From Comamonadaceae bacterium OS-1 (lineage in GTDB: Bacteria > Pseudomonadota > Gammaproteobacteria > Burkholderiales > Burkholderiaceae_C), in assembly GCA_027923965.1 (NCBI GenBank), contig AP026969.1, forward strand, positions 1,302,001 to 1,366,000: a stretch of DNA of 64,000 nucleotides. The letters are read 5' to 3'. The notes beneath the pieces were generated by a model that saw nothing but the letters and a program-made list of their open reading frames with translations, ran no database searches and was not told the origin of the DNA. The translations under genes and the position numbers were made by a program. Shown piece after piece: positions 34,392 through 46,182 of the stretch; within the stretch, counting starts at the first letter, position 1; every line of letters begins with the position of its first letter.

Positions 34392-35078
34392 TGTGGCCAA
34401 AGAAAAGGAACCAAAAGAAAGGCCACCCCCACTACCTGCGCCCTCCGCTGTCGCTACGGGAACCTGCGGTGCTCGCCCCACGGGGGCATGACGCAAACTC
34501 GCTGCGCTCAAACACGCGTCCTGCTGATCCCCGCGGGGCTGCGCTCCTCGGCGCATCTAGAGGGGGACCCCGGGGAGCGGGATCGGCCCGGCGGTGCCGG
34601 GCATCGCGCCGGTCGCGAGCTGGGGGAACCGTTGGCGGTTGTGAAATCTGTTTGGCTATCGGCAGGCGTGCCGACCCCAGTTTCGTGCCCTAGGCACGAA
34701 GGGGCGCTATGCGCCCCCGATCCCGCATTAGGGTCCCCATCTGTGTGCGCCGAGGAGCACAGCTTTGGGCGGATCAGGGCTGGCGTTGTTTGAGCGCCAG
34801 CGAGTTTAGCCAGACCCCGCCCAAAGCGCGCACCGCAGGTTCCACGGCGCGAGAGCGACGGGGCGCAGACAGTTGGGGCGCCTTTCTTTGGGTTACCTTT
34901 CTTTGGCGTTCAAAGAAAGGTGACTGCGCCGCCGGGCGCACATCCCGGCCGACGATGCTGGCAGGCACCCACAAAACGCCAACACCAACCCGCCAATCGG
35001 TGTCAGAGCACGCACGCAACTGGGCGCTAGGGTCGGCATCCACTGTGCGGCGCGCGTGGATGGTCTGCCCTCGATTGG

Positions 35079-37402
35079 CTACGCCCCCTTATGCCCGAGC
35101 GCCCACAGCACGTTCTCCGCCGTCGCCGGAGCCGCCAGTTGCACCACCGCACCATCCCCCCGCGCCGAGGCAATCGCCTCTTTCAGCGCCTCGAACACGC
35201 TGATGGCCAGCATGAAGGGCGGCTCGCCCACCGCCTTGCTGCCGCCTACGTTGTCCTCGCGGTTGGGCTGCTCCCACAGCGCGACCTTGAAGTGGGCGGG
35301 GATGTCGCCGGTGGCGGGGATTTTGTAGGTGCTGGGGGCGTGGGTGCTCAGGTATCCCTTGGCGTTCCACACCAGTTGCTCGGTGGTCAGCCAGCCCATG
35401 CCCTGGATGAAGCCGCCTTCGACCTGGCCGATGTCGATGGCGGGGTTGATGCTGGTGCCTGCGTCGTACAGGATGTCGATTTTCAGCACGCGGCTCTCGC
35501 CCGTGAGGGTGTCGATGGCCACCTCGGTGCAGGCCGCGCCGTAGGCAAAGTAGTAGAAAGGGCGGCCTGTCAGCGTGGCCTTGTCATAGTGGATTTTGGG
35601 CGTGCGGTAAAAACCGTCGCTCCACAGCTGGATGCGGTTGGCGTAGGCCTGCTGCACCAGGCTGGCAAACGGGCGGCTGGTGCGGGGGGTGATGACCTGG
35701 CCGCCCCTGAACTGCACCGCGCCCGCGCCGCAATTGTCCAGCCCGGCGGCAAACGCGGCCAGGTTGTCGCGCACGTTGCGGGCGGCGTACTGGGCGGCGC
35801 GGCCGTTGAGGTCGGTGCCGCTGCTGGCGGCGGTGGCGGAGGCGTTGGGCACCTTGCTGGTGTCTGCCGCCGTGGCCAGCACGCTGGCGAAGGGGATGCC
35901 CAGCTCGTCGGCCACCACCTGTGCCACCTTGGTGTTCAGGCCCTGGCCCATCTCGGTGCCACCGTGGTTCACCTGCACGCTGCCGTCGGTGTAGACGTGG
36001 ACCAGGGCACCGGCCTGGTTGAACAGCGTGGCGGTGAACGAGATGCCGAACTTCACCGGTGTGATGCTGATGCCGCGCTTTATCACCGGGCTGGCCGCGT
36101 TCCATGCCGCAATCGCCTGCCTGCGCTCTAGGTAGGACGAAGTCTGCTCTATTTTTGAGAGCATGGGGTGCAGGATGTTGTCTTCCACCTGCATCTGGTA
36201 ATGCGTGACGTTGCGTTTGGCGTTGGGTGTGTCGGCCGCGTCGTACAGGTTGTGGCGGCGCACCGCCAAAGGGTCCAGCTGGAGCTGCCGCGCGATCTCG
36301 CCGAGGATGGTTTCGATGACGATCACGCCCTGCGGCCCGCCGAAGCCGCGGAATGCGGTGTGGCTCTGGGTGTGGGTTTTGACGCGGTAGGAGGCGATGT
36401 CCACGTCGGCCAGAAAGTAGGCGTTGTCGGCGTGGAACACGGCACGGTCGGCCACCGGGCCGCTCAGGTCGGCGCTGAAGCCGCAGTTGGCCAACATGGT
36501 GAGCTGCAGGCCGCAGATGAGGCCCGCGTCGTCGTAGCCCACGGTGTAGTCGTAGGCGAAGGGGTGGCGCTTGCCGGTGACCATGAAGTCGTCGTCCCGG
36601 TCGAAGCGCAGCTTGATGGGGCGGTGCAGCTTTTTCGCCGCCACGGCGGCCCACACGGCCAGGTGCCCGGCCTGGGTTTCCTTGCCGCCAAAGCCGCCGC
36701 CCATGCGGCGGCATTCGACCTTGACCGCGTGGTTGGCGATGCCTAGCGCATGCGCCACCCAGTGCTGTACTTCGCCGGGGTGCTGGGTGCTGGAATGCAC
36801 CAGCCACTGGCTTTGCTCTTGCGGCAGCACGTAGGCGACCTGGCCCTCGAGGTAGAAGTGCTCTTGCCCGCCCACTTCGAGCTGGCCGGTCAGTGTGTGC
36901 GGGGCATTGGCCAACGCCGCAGCGGCATCGCCCCGGCGCACGAACACCGGCGGCAGCACATAGCTGTGGGCCGCGTGGGCGGCGCGCACGTCCAGCAGGG
37001 CGGGCAGGGCCTCAATGTCCAGTTGCACGGCGCGGGCGGCTTCGCGGGCCTGCATCACCGTGTCGGCCACCACCAGGCCGATGACCTGGCCGATGTGCAG
37101 CACCGTGTCGAGGACAAACACCGGCTCGTCGTGGGCAAAGGCGGCCAGTATCTTGTCGCCGGGGATGTCCTGGCTGAGGACCACGGCTTGCACGCCGGGC
37201 ATGGCGCGTGCGGCGCGGCTGTCCACGCCCAAAAGCTTGCCGTGGGCCACGGTGGACAGGATGGGCGCGGCGTGCAGGGTGCCGCGCACCTCGGGCAGGT
37301 CGTCGATGTAGTGGGCCGCGCCCGCAACCTGGGCGCGGGCGCTCTCGTGGGGCTGGCTGCTGCCGATGCTGGCCAGAGACATCGTGAGTTTGTCGGGGGC
37401 GT

Positions 37403-37406
<4 letters not shown>
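35079..37406 (-). CDS. xdhB: Xanthine dehydrogenase, molybdopterin-binding subunit
   Basis: A 775-aa large subunit of bacterial xanthine dehydrogenase. It has the N-terminal aldehyde-oxidase/xanthine dehydrogenase a/b hammerhead (about 15-130), then Moco-binding domains with QEHFYLEGQVA, RMGGGFGGKET, an FRGFGGPQG loop and, at the C-terminus, GEPPFMLAISVFEALKEA with the catalytic Glu. It oxidises hypoxanthine and xanthine to urate. The ATG overlaps the xdhA stop. No xdhC chaperone gene is in the window. Confidence 0.94.
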
Positions 37407-38932
<1,526 letters not shown>

Positions 38933-39156
38933 GGCTCAGGGGTCCTTCTAGGCAAATCTGGTGGGGCACTGCATGCAATAGTCACACCACCCATTTTGGT
39001 GCATTACTGTGCCTATTTCACGCTGTTGCGGGTTAGGATACGCGGCGCCTTAGAACGTGTTCGCGAGTGCGTACAGCCATTGTTCGCAATTTGCATGCGG
39101 TTGGCACTGAGCTTGCTGGGGTATCTGCGTCGCTGCCGGGGTCTTGCACAGGTTTG

Positions 39157-39212
39157 CTATTTAAATAGTAGCTTTTCGCGCTTGTCCCATAAGCTCTAGC
39201 ACCCTTTTATTT
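39157..39212 (+). repeat. Dispersed hairpin repeat, copy 8, in the xdhA / ABC divergent region
   Basis: GCTATTTAAATAGTAGCTTT then CGCGCTTGTCCCATAAGCTC and a TTTT edge. It ends 20 bp before the ABC operon start. The remainder of the 300-bp region 38933-39232 must hold both promoters, but I could not assign -35/-10 boxes or an operator with confidence. Confidence 0.7.
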
Positions 39213-39232
39213 ATAAGAATGAGTCGCACCGA

Positions 39233-40768
39233 ATGGCACCACCCAGACTGCAACTGACGAACATCACCAAACGCTACCCGGCGGTGGTAGCCAACAGCAA
39301 CGTGTCGTTGACGGTGCAGCCCGGCGAGGCGCACGCGGTACTGGGTGAAAACGGCGCGGGCAAGTCCACGCTGATGAAGATCATTTACGGCTCGGTCAAG
39401 CCCGACGAGGGCACCGTCATGTTCAACGGCCAGGCCGTGCACATCCGCAACCCGCAGGAGGCGCGGGCGCTGGGCATCAGCATGGTGTTCCAGCATTTCA
39501 GCCTGTTCGACACCCTGACGGTGGCCGAGAACGTCTGGCTGGGCCTGGACAAAAGCCTGAGCCTGGCAGAAGTAACCCAGCGCATAACAGCCAAGGCCAG
39601 CGCCTACGGCCTGGACATCGACCCCAGCCGCCCGGTGCACACCCTGGCGGTGGGCGAGATGCAGCGGGTGGAGATCATCCGCGCGCTGCTGACCAACCCC
39701 AAGCTCTTGATTCTGGACGAACCCACCTCGGTGCTGACCCCGCAGGCGGTGGAGAAGCTGTTTGTGGTGCTCAAGCAATTGGTGTCCGAAGGCTGCAGCA
39801 TCCTCTACATCAGCCACAAGCTGCACGAAATCCGTGAACTCTGCACCGCCTGCACCGTGCTGCGCGGCGGCACCGTCACCGGCGTATGCAACCCGGCCCA
39901 GGAGAGCAATGCCTCGCTGAGCCGTCTGATGATCGGGGCCGAGCCGCCCGCGCTGGAGCACCGGGTGGTCAAAACCGGGGCCACGGTGCTGCAGGTGCAG
40001 GCGCTGCAGCTGGCGCGCGAAGACCAGTTTGGCGTGGAGCTCGACGGCATTTCCCTGCAGGTCAAGGCGGGCGAGGTGGTGGGCATTGCGGGCGTGTCGG
40101 GCAACGGCCAGCGCGAACTGCTGTACGCGCTGTCGGGCGAAGACACCCGTTGCGTCGCCAACATGGTGCGGGTGGCGGGCCAGCCAGTGGGCAAGCTGGG
40201 GCCGCAGCAGCGCCGCGCACTGGGCCTGCATTTTGTGCCCGAGGAGCGGCTGGGCCGGGGGGCGGTGCCTACGCTGGGCCTGGCGCACAACCTGATGCTC
40301 ACGCGCACCGATGCCATCAGCTCCAGCGGCTGGATCAAGCTGGGCGTGCTGCAGACCCAGGCGCTCAGCATCATCGACCGCTTCAAGGTTAAAACCGGCG
40401 GGCCGAACGCGGCCGCCAAGTCGCTGTCGGGTGGCAATTTGCAAAAATTCATCGTTGGCCGCGAGATCGATGCCAAGCCGAAGCTGCTGATCGTCTCGCA
40501 GCCCACCTGGGGCGTGGACGTGGGCGCGTCGGCGCAGATCCGCGGCGAGATTCTGGCCCTGCGCGATGCCGGGTGCGCGGTGCTGGTGGTCAGCGAGGAG
40601 CTGGACGAGTTGTTTGAAATATGCGACCGGCTGCACGTCATTGCCAAGGGGCGGCTGTCGCCCTCGGTGGCGCGCGCGGATGCCACGGTGGCGCAGATTG
40701 GAGAATGGATGAGCGGTTTGTGGAATACCTCTGCGGCAACTTCGGAGGCGGCCCATGCTCAAGCTTGA
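39233..40768 (+). CDS. Nucleoside/purine-type ABC transporter ATP-binding protein
   Basis: A 511-aa protein with two ABC ATPase halves. The first has Walker A GENGAGKST (about 38-46), signature LAVGEMQRVEI and Walker B LLILDEPTSVLTP. The second (from about 255) has a degenerate P-loop GVSGNGQREL, signature SLSGGNLQKF and QPTWGVDVGA, as in the simple-sugar/nucleoside (YufO/NupO-like) subfamily. With the two permeases and the BMP lipoprotein downstream it forms a complete importer, and its position opposite xdhAB points to purines or nucleosides. It overlaps the permease start by 14 bp. Confidence 0.92.
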   Translation: MAPPRLQLTNITKRYPAVVANSNVSLTVQPGEAHAVLGENGAGKSTLMKIIYGSVKPDEGTVMFNGQAVHIRNPQEARALGISMVFQHFSLFDTLTVAENVWLGLDKSLSLAEVTQRITAKASAYGLDIDPSRPVHTLAVGEMQRVEIIRALLTNPKLLILDEPTSVLTPQAVEKLFVVLKQLVSEGCSILYISHKLHEIRELCTACTVLRGGTVTGVCNPAQESNASLSRLMIGAEPPALEHRVVKTGATVLQVQALQLAREDQFGVELDGISLQVKAGEVVGIAGVSGNGQRELLYALSGEDTRCVANMVRVAGQPVGKLGPQQRRALGLHFVPEERLGRGAVPTLGLAHNLMLTRTDAISSSGWIKLGVLQTQALSIIDRFKVKTGGPNAAAKSLSGGNLQKFIVGREIDAKPKLLIVSQPTWGVDVGASAQIRGEILALRDAGCAVLVVSEELDELFEICDRLHVIAKGRLSPSVARADATVAQIGEWMSGLWNTSAATSEAAHAQA

Positions 40769-41930
40769 AGCCCGCCCCCAGCCGTCCAAGTTCTGGGGCT
40801 ATGCCTCGCCCATCCTGGCGCTGCTGGTCACGGTGGTGATCGGCGTGGCCTTGTTCCTTGCGCTGGGCAAGGACCCGGTCAAAGGCCTGCAGGTGTTCTT
40901 TTGGGAGCCTATCAAAACGCCGTACGCACTGGGCGAGTTGATGGTCAAGGCCACGCCGCTGCTGATCATTGCGCTGGGGCTGGCGGTGTGCTTTCGCTCC
41001 AACGTGTGGAACATCGGAGCCGAGGGCCAGTACCTGATCGGGGCCATCTTTGCCAGCGGTGTGGCGCTGCTGGCCGACAAGGACACCACCGGCTGGATTG
41101 TGGTGCCGATCTTGCTGGCCGGGGTGCTGGGCGGCATGGTCTGGGGCGGCATCACTGCGCTGCTGCGCGACAAGTTCAACGCCAGCGAAATCCTGGTCAG
41201 CCTGATGCTGGTCTACGTGGCCGTGCTGGTGCTGAGCTACATGGTGGACGGCCCCTGGAAAGACCCGCTGGGACACAACTTTCCGCAAACCAAAAACTTC
41301 GAGGCCATCACCCGCATCCCCCGGCTGTTCAAGGGCTCGCGGGTCAGCATCGGGCTGCTGATTGCGCTGGTGGGCGTGGCCGGTCTGTGGGTGTTTCTGT
41401 TCCGCACCCGGGCGGGCTTTGCCCAGCAGGTGGGCGGGTTGGCACCGGCTGCGGCACGCTATGCCGGGTTTTCCTCGCGCAAGGCGCTGTGGATTGCGCT
41501 GCTGACTTCTGGCGGTGCCGCCGGGCTGGCCGGAGCGCTGGAAGTGGCCGGGCCGCTGGGCCAGCTCACGCCGTACGTGCCTGCGGGCTACGGCTTTGCG
41601 GCCATCATCGTGGCCTTTGTGGGGCGGCTGCACCCGGTGGGCATGGTGTTCTCGGCCGTGCTGATGAGCATGTTCTACATCGGCGGCGAGCTGGCGCAGT
41701 CGCGCCTGGGCTTGCCCAAGTCATTGACCGGGGTGTTCCAGGGCTTGCTGCTGTTCAGCCTGCTGGCCTGTGACACGCTCATCGCGTATCGGCTCACCCC
41801 CAGGCTGCGCGCACTGCGTGTCGCTGCGCCAACCCCCTTGCAGGGGGCAACACCAGTGGTCCGGCAAAGCCGGTCCCACGGTGTTTCACCGACAGACAGT
41901 GTCGCCACAAAAAGTGATGGGAGCTATTGA
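40755..41930 (+). CDS. ABC transporter permease (nucleoside/BMP type), with repeat-derived C-terminal tail
   Basis: A 391-aa BPD_transp_2 permease with 8-10 hydrophobic helices. Conserved stretches are CFRSNVWNIGAEGQYLIGA (about 77-95) and NASEILVSLMLVYVAV. The predicted core ends near residue 350 (LLACDTLIAYRLTPRLR). The last ~40 residues (VAAPTPLQGATPVVRQ...) are not membrane-like and are encoded by a dispersed GC-hairpin repeat (41811-41857) and following short palindromes. The tail is probably non-essential. Its TGA is directly followed by the ATG of the second permease. Confidence 0.9.
   Translation: MLKLEARPQPSKFWGYASPILALLVTVVIGVALFLALGKDPVKGLQVFFWEPIKTPYALGELMVKATPLLIIALGLAVCFRSNVWNIGAEGQYLIGAIFASGVALLADKDTTGWIVVPILLAGVLGGMVWGGITALLRDKFNASEILVSLMLVYVAVLVLSYMVDGPWKDPLGHNFPQTKNFEAITRIPRLFKGSRVSIGLLIALVGVAGLWVFLFRTRAGFAQQVGGLAPAAARYAGFSSRKALWIALLTSGGAAGLAGALEVAGPLGQLTPYVPAGYGFAAIIVAFVGRLHPVGMVFSAVLMSMFYIGGELAQSRLGLPKSLTGVFQGLLLFSLLACDTLIAYRLTPRLRALRVAAPTPLQGATPVVRQSRSHGVSPTDSVATKSDGSY
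41811..41857 (+). repeat. Second dispersed repeat family, copy in the permease 3' end
   Basis: GCACTGCGTGTCGCTGCGCC then CCCCCTTGCAGGGGG (6-bp stem) and CAACACC. It is related to the xdhA copy at 37781-37833. A CCGG-CAAA-CCGG-type mini-hairpin follows. Confidence 0.6.
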
Positions 41931-42851
41931 ATGGAATCGCATTTCTTGCTCTTCGGGGCCATGCTCAACGCGGGTACCGTGCTGGCGTTGGCGGCCTTGG
42001 GCCTGCTGGTCAACGAGAAGGCCGGTGTGGTCAACCTGGGGGCCGAGGGCATGATGCTGTGCGCGGCCATTGCCGGGTTTGCCACCGTGGTCAACACCGG
42101 CAACGACTGGCTGGGCTTTGCCGCCGGGGCCGGTGCGGGGGCCTTGCTGGCCGCCATTTTTGGTGTGCTGGTGATCTGGCTCAACACCAACCAGTACGCC
42201 ACCGGTCTGGCGCTGAGCCTGTTTGGCGCGGGCTTTTCGGCCTTTGCCGGTATCCAGTACGTGCAGGAAAAACTGCCCGAGCGGGTGCAGTTCAAGGTGC
42301 CGGTGCTGGGCGATATTCCGCTGATCGGCCCGGCCCTGTTCCACCAGCATCCGCTGGTCTACCTGACCATGGCGCTGGTGGGTGCCATGGTCTGGTTTTT
42401 GTACCGCACGCGGGCCGGGCTGGTGCTGCGCGCCGTGGGCGAGTCGCCCGAATCGGCGCATGCGCTGGGCTATCCGGTGCGGCGCATCCGCTTCATGGCG
42501 GTGCTGGCCGGTGGGGCGATGTGCGGCCTGGCCGGGGCTTTCATCTCGCTGGCCTACACGCCCCTGTGGGTGGAGGGCATGGTGGCCGGGCGCGGCTGGA
42601 TCGCCCTGGCCCTGACCACCTTTGCCACCTGGCGGCCCGCCCGCGTGCTGCTGGGGGCTTATCTGTTTGGCGGCGTGACCATGCTGGCGTTTGCCATGCA
42701 AGGCGCGGGGGTGGACATCCCCACCCAGTTCCTCAGCATGCTGCCCTATATTGCGCCCATCGTGGTGCTGGCCATCATCTCGCGCAACCCGGTGTGGATC
42801 CGCATCAACATGCCGGCTTCGCTCGGGAAGCCGTTCTACCCCGGTTCATAA
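41931..42851 (+). CDS. ABC transporter permease (nucleoside/BMP type)
   Basis: A 306-aa BPD_transp_2 permease, partner of the preceding one. About nine helices are visible, with the family motifs VVNLGAEGMMLCAAIAGF (about 30-48), NTNQYATGLALSLFGAGFSAF and ALGYPVRRIRFMAVLAGGAMCGLAGAF (split around 185-210). Short spacing upstream (0 bp) and 40 bp to the lipoprotein gene indicate one operon. Confidence 0.93.
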   Translation: MESHFLLFGAMLNAGTVLALAALGLLVNEKAGVVNLGAEGMMLCAAIAGFATVVNTGNDWLGFAAGAGAGALLAAIFGVLVIWLNTNQYATGLALSLFGAGFSAFAGIQYVQEKLPERVQFKVPVLGDIPLIGPALFHQHPLVYLTMALVGAMVWFLYRTRAGLVLRAVGESPESAHALGYPVRRIRFMAVLAGGAMCGLAGAFISLAYTPLWVEGMVAGRGWIALALTTFATWRPARVLLGAYLFGGVTMLAFAMQGAGVDIPTQFLSMLPYIAPIVVLAIISRNPVWIRINMPASLGKPFYPGS

Positions 42852-42891
42852 TCTTTTGTTCCCTTTTTTTCAACCCGTCGAAAGAGCTTCC

Positions 42892-44046
42892 ATGAAGAAA
42901 CGTACCTTGATCCAACTCGCTGCCGCATCCGCGGTGGCTGCGGCCCTGGTGGGCTGTGGCAAGAAGGAAGAGCCCGCGCCTGCGCCCGCTGCGGCCCCTG
43001 CGTCTGCCCCTGTGGCCGAAGCGCCCCCACCCAAGCCCGAGCCACTCAAGATTGCGTTTGCCTACCTCGGCCCGGTGGGCGACGGTGGCTGGACCTATGC
43101 CCACGACAATGGCCGCAAGATGCTGGAAAAAGAGCTGGGCGACAAGATCGTCACCAGCTATGTGGAAAACGTGCCCGAGTCGGCCGATGCCGAGCGCGTG
43201 TTCCGCGACATGGTGGGCCAGGGCAACAAGCTGATCTTCGGCACCACCTTTGGCTACATGGAGCCCATGCTCAAGGTGGCCGCCGACTCCAAAGACATCA
43301 AGTTCGAAAACGCCACCAGCTACAAAACCGCCGAGAACGTGCGCACCTACGATAGCCGCACCTACGAGGGCGCGTACATGGCCGGTGTGATCGCCGGTTC
43401 GATGACCAAGACCAATGTGCTGGGCATCGTCGGCTCGGTGCCGATCCCGGAAGTGATCCGCAACATCGACAGCTTCACCCTGGGCGCGCAAAGCGTGAAC
43501 CCGAAGATCAAGACCAAGGTGGTCTGGGTCAACGAATGGTTCAGCCCGCCCAAGGAAACCGAAGCCGCCACCTCGCTGATCAACGGCGGTGCCGACATCC
43601 TGTTTCAGAACACCGACTCCTCGGCTGTGCTGAAGACGGCTGAGAGCAAGGGCAAGCGCGCATTTGGCTGGGATTCCGACATGTCGGCCTACGGTCCCAA
43701 GGCGCACCTGGCTTCCAGCGTCATCAACTGGGGTCCGTACTACATCAAGGCCACCAAGGACGCGCTGGATGGCAAGTGGGCTACCGGCCAAAGCTGGTAC
43801 GGTGTGAAGGAAGGTGCCATCGACGTGGTCTCCATCGCCGAAGACGTGCCCGCCGCCACCAAGGCCAAGATCGACGAGATCAAAAAGGGCCTGGCCGACG
43901 GCAGCTTCTCCATCTGGAAGGGCCCCATCATGGGCCAGAACGGCAAGGAAGTGGTCGCCAAGGACGTGGTGGCCGACGATGCCTTCCTGCAAGGCGTGAA
44001 CTTCTACGTCAAGGGCGTGGAAGGTAAAGTCCCAGGCGGAAAGTAA
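42892..44046 (+). CDS. BMP-family ABC transporter substrate-binding lipoprotein
   Basis: A 384-aa BMP/Med-family (PnrA-like) lipoprotein. The lipobox is LVGC (Cys near 20), followed by an Ala/Pro tether (about 25-50). The domain begins LKIAFAYLGPVGDGGWTYAHDNGR and shows VFRDMVGQGNKLIFGTTFGYMEP, RTYEGAYMAGVIAGSMTKT and GADILFQNTDSSAV. Relatives bind purine nucleosides or bases. The long frame upstream was rejected because the lipoprotein signal starts at ATG 42892. A strong terminator follows. Confidence 0.93.
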   Translation: MKKRTLIQLAAASAVAAALVGCGKKEEPAPAPAAAPASAPVAEAPPPKPEPLKIAFAYLGPVGDGGWTYAHDNGRKMLEKELGDKIVTSYVENVPESADAERVFRDMVGQGNKLIFGTTFGYMEPMLKVAADSKDIKFENATSYKTAENVRTYDSRTYEGAYMAGVIAGSMTKTNVLGIVGSVPIPEVIRNIDSFTLGAQSVNPKIKTKVVWVNEWFSPPKETEAATSLINGGADILFQNTDSSAVLKTAESKGKRAFGWDSDMSAYGPKAHLASSVINWGPYYIKATKDALDGKWATGQSWYGVKEGAIDVVSIAEDVPAATKAKIDEIKKGLADGSFSIWKGPIMGQNGKEVVAKDVVADDAFLQGVNFYVKGVEGKVPGGK

Positions 44047-44087
44047 GCCGGGCTGGAGGCACAGCCTCCACCGCAGCTTTCCTCGCA

Positions 44088-44121
44088 CGAAAAGCCGCTC
44101 TTGCCGAGCGGCTTTTTCGTT
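44088..44121 (+). terminator. Rho-independent terminator after the BMP lipoprotein
   Basis: AAAAGCCGCTC-TTGCC-GAGCGGCTTTTT, an 11-bp stem with a T-tract. It separates the transport genes from the Rieske oxygenase gene, so the latter has its own promoter or relies on read-through. Confidence 0.9.
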
Positions 44122-44152
44122 TGGGCATGGTCTTTGCTGATACCTTCGCACG

Positions 44153-45130
44153 ATGATGGAAAACACTCTTTGGCACCCGGTGGCGGCCAGCGCGGATCTG
44201 GCGGATAAGCCGCTGGCCGCAGTGCTGCTGGAGCAGGCCGTGGTGCTGTGGCGCGATGCGGCCGGGGTGGCGCATGCCTGGGCCGACCAGTGCCTGCACC
44301 GTGGTGCACGGCTGTCCCTGGGCCGGGTGTGCGGCGACCGGCTGGAGTGCCCCTACCACGGCTGGCAGTTTGCGACCTCGGGGCAGTGCGTGCTGGTACC
44401 GGCCTTGCCCGCGTTCACGCCGCCCGCCACGCACACCGCGCGCCGCTTTGCGGCCTGCGAGCGCTATGGGCTGGTGTGGGTGCAGCTGGCGGCATCCGAT
44501 GTGCCGGTGGTCGCTTTTGCCGCCGAGGGCGATAGCCGCCTGCGCAAGCTGATTTGCGGGCCGTACGACGTGGCCACCAGCGCGCCGCGCCTGGTGGAGA
44601 ACTTTCTGGACATGGCGCACTTTGCCTTTGTGCACGAGGGCTGGCTGGGCACGCGCAGCGCCTCCAGCATCGACGATTACCGTGTCGAGACCACGGCCAC
44701 CGGACTGCTGGCCACGCAATGCAAGGCCTGGCAGCCCCAGTCCAGCGTGCACGCCACCGGCCCCGCGCAGGTCGAATACACCTACGCGGTGGATGCGCCG
44801 TACACCGCGGTGCTGACCAAGCTGCCCGACCCGGCCAGCGTGGCCCTGGCCGATTTCCGCGAGGCGATTGGCCTGTTCATCTGCCCGGTGGGGCCGGAGC
44901 GCAGCCGCCTCTGGTTTAGACTGGCCTGCAGCGACTGGGTGTCACCAGATGCCACGCTGCAGGCCTTCCAGCACACCATCTTCGAACAAGACCAGCCGGT
45001 GCTGGAATCGCAAACCCCCCAGCGCCTGCCGCTGGACCCGCGCGCCGAGCTGCACACCGTGGCCGACAAGGCCTCTGCCGCCTACCGCCGCTACCTGAAA
45101 CAACTGGGTATTACTTTTGGAGTCTGTTGA
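44153..45130 (+). CDS. Rieske non-heme iron oxygenase, alpha-type
   Basis: A 325-aa oxygenase. The Rieske [2Fe-2S] ligands are [15 protein letters not shown] and CPYHGW (about 46-68). The mononuclear iron site is [18 protein letters not shown] (D-x2-H-x4-H, about 149-163). The size and architecture match single-component demethylase/hydroxylase families such as vanillate O-demethylase and the methylxanthine N-demethylases. The TGA overlaps the ATG of an adenine-deaminase-type gene, and the purine transporter lies upstream, so a purine or N-methylpurine is a plausible substrate (inference). No reductase partner is adjacent. Confidence 0.88.
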   Translation: MMENTLWHPVAASADLADKPLAAVLLEQAVVLWRDAAGVAHAWADQCLHRGARLSLGRVCGDRLECPYHGWQFATSGQCVLVPALPAFTPPATHTARRFAACERYGLVWVQLAASDVPVVAFAAEGDSRLRKLICGPYDVATSAPRLVENFLDMAHFAFVHEGWLGTRSASSIDDYRVETTATGLLATQCKAWQPQSSVHATGPAQVEYTYAVDAPYTAVLTKLPDPASVALADFREAIGLFICPVGPERSRLWFRLACSDWVSPDATLQAFQHTIFEQDQPVLESQTPQRLPLDPRAELHTVADKASAAYRRYLKQLGITFGVC

Positions 45131-46182
45131 TGACCACCCCATCCTTTACCGTACCCGCCATTGCGCCTGAGCGCCTGCCCGACCTGCTGCGCGGCATGCC
45201 CAAGGCCGAGCTGCACATCCACATCGAAGGCTCGCTGGAGCCCGAGCTGATCTTTGCCCTGGCCCAGCGCAACCAGGTCGCCATTCCCTACGCCAGTGTC
45301 GAAAAACTGCGCAGCGCCTACGCCTTCACCAACCTGCAAAGCTTTTTGGACATCTACTACGCCGGGGCCAGCGTGCTGCTGAAGGAGCAAGACTTCTACG
45401 ACATGGCGCACGCCTACCTGGCGCGGGCGGCCATGGACAACATCGCGCATACCGAGATCTTCTTCGACCCGCAAACCCACACTGCGCGCGGCGTGGCCAT
45501 GGAGACCGTCATCCACGGCCTGCACCGCGCCTGCGTGGATGCGCAAAAGCAGTGGGGCATTAGCGCGGTGCTGATCCTGTGCTTTCTGCGCCACCTCAGC
45601 GAAGAAGACGCGTTTGCCACCCTGGAGCAGGCCCTGCCGCTGCGCGACAAATTCATCGGCATCGGCCTGGACTCCAGCGAGCTGGGTCACCCGCCCGAAA
45701 AGTTCGCCCGGGTGTTTGCCCGTTGCCGCGAACTGGGCTTTCATCTGGTGGCCCACGCGGGCGAGGAGGGCCCCCCGGCCTACATCTGGAGCGCGCTGGA
45801 CGTGCTGAAGGTAGAGCGCATCGACCACGGCGTGCAGTCCACCCAAGACCCGTTGCTGATGCAGCGCCTGGCCAAAGACCGCATCCCGCTCACGGTGTGC
45901 CCGCTGTCCAACCTCAAGCTGCGCGTGTTCCCCAACTTGGCCGACCACAACCTGGGCGCGCTGCTGGACGCGGGCCTGGTCGCAATGGTCAATTCCGACG
46001 ACCCGGCCTATTTCGGCGGCTACCTGAACGAGAACCTCACCCAAACCTTCGCCGCCACCGGCCTCACCGCCCAGCACGCCTACCAGCTCGCCGCCAACAG
46101 CTTCGAGGCCAGCTTCATCCCCGCAGAGCAGAAGCAGGCGCTACTGGGTAGGTTGCAGGCGTACTTTGAAAAGTTTTTATGA
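45130..46182 (+). CDS. Adenine deaminase / adenosine deaminase-family enzyme
   Basis: A 350-aa member of the adenosine/AMP deaminase superfamily. Zinc ligands and catalytic residues are visible in [16 protein letters not shown] (HxH, about 27), HAGEEG (about 206-211), DHGVQS and NSDDPAYF. The pattern [14 protein letters not shown] with [15 protein letters not shown] and [12 protein letters not shown] is closer to the adenine-deaminase (Aah1/PA0148-like) branch than to classical Add. It would turn adenine into hypoxanthine, feeding xdhAB. It overlaps the Rieske stop (TGATG). Confidence 0.88.
   Translation: MTTPSFTVPAIAPERLPDLLRGMPKAELHIHIEGSLEPELIFALAQRNQVAIPYASVEKLRSAYAFTNLQSFLDIYYAGASVLLKEQDFYDMAHAYLARAAMDNIAHTEIFFDPQTHTARGVAMETVIHGLHRACVDAQKQWGISAVLILCFLRHLSEEDAFATLEQALPLRDKFIGIGLDSSELGHPPEKFARVFARCRELGFHLVAHAGEEGPPAYIWSALDVLKVERIDHGVQSTQDPLLMQRLAKDRIPLTVCPLSNLKLRVFPNLADHNLGALLDAGLVAMVNSDDPAYFGGYLNENLTQTFAATGLTAQHAYQLAANSFEASFIPAEQKQALLGRLQAYFEKFL

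Larger units (their letters stand above)
33045..34985. repeat. Giant imperfect palindrome (~0.65 kb without the IS), split by an IS481-family element
   Basis: The left arm (33045-33101 continued at 34392 to about 34590) is the inverse of the right arm (about 34715-34985). Perfect blocks include GTGCGCCCGGCGGCGCAGTC at 33065-33084 with its inverse at 34922-34941. GGAACCTGCGGTGC at 34459-34472 pairs with 34830-34843, and GCTCCTCGGCGCA at 34543-34555 pairs with 34746-34758. AAAGAAAGG and ACTCGCTGCGCTCAAAC blocks also pair. The centre is near 34650. No credible gene is seen in 34392-35078; this region holds only the palindrome. Confidence 0.8.

Noticed and set aside
34392..35078. Several 60-160-codon frames in the region after the IS481 element
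   Set aside because: They read through the arms of the giant palindrome, have no recognisable protein pattern and lack start signals; better explained as repeat DNA.
38933..39156. Search for a purine riboswitch or purine-responsive operator between xdhA and the ABC operon
   Set aside because: No conserved purine-aptamer core or clear dyad symmetry could be found.
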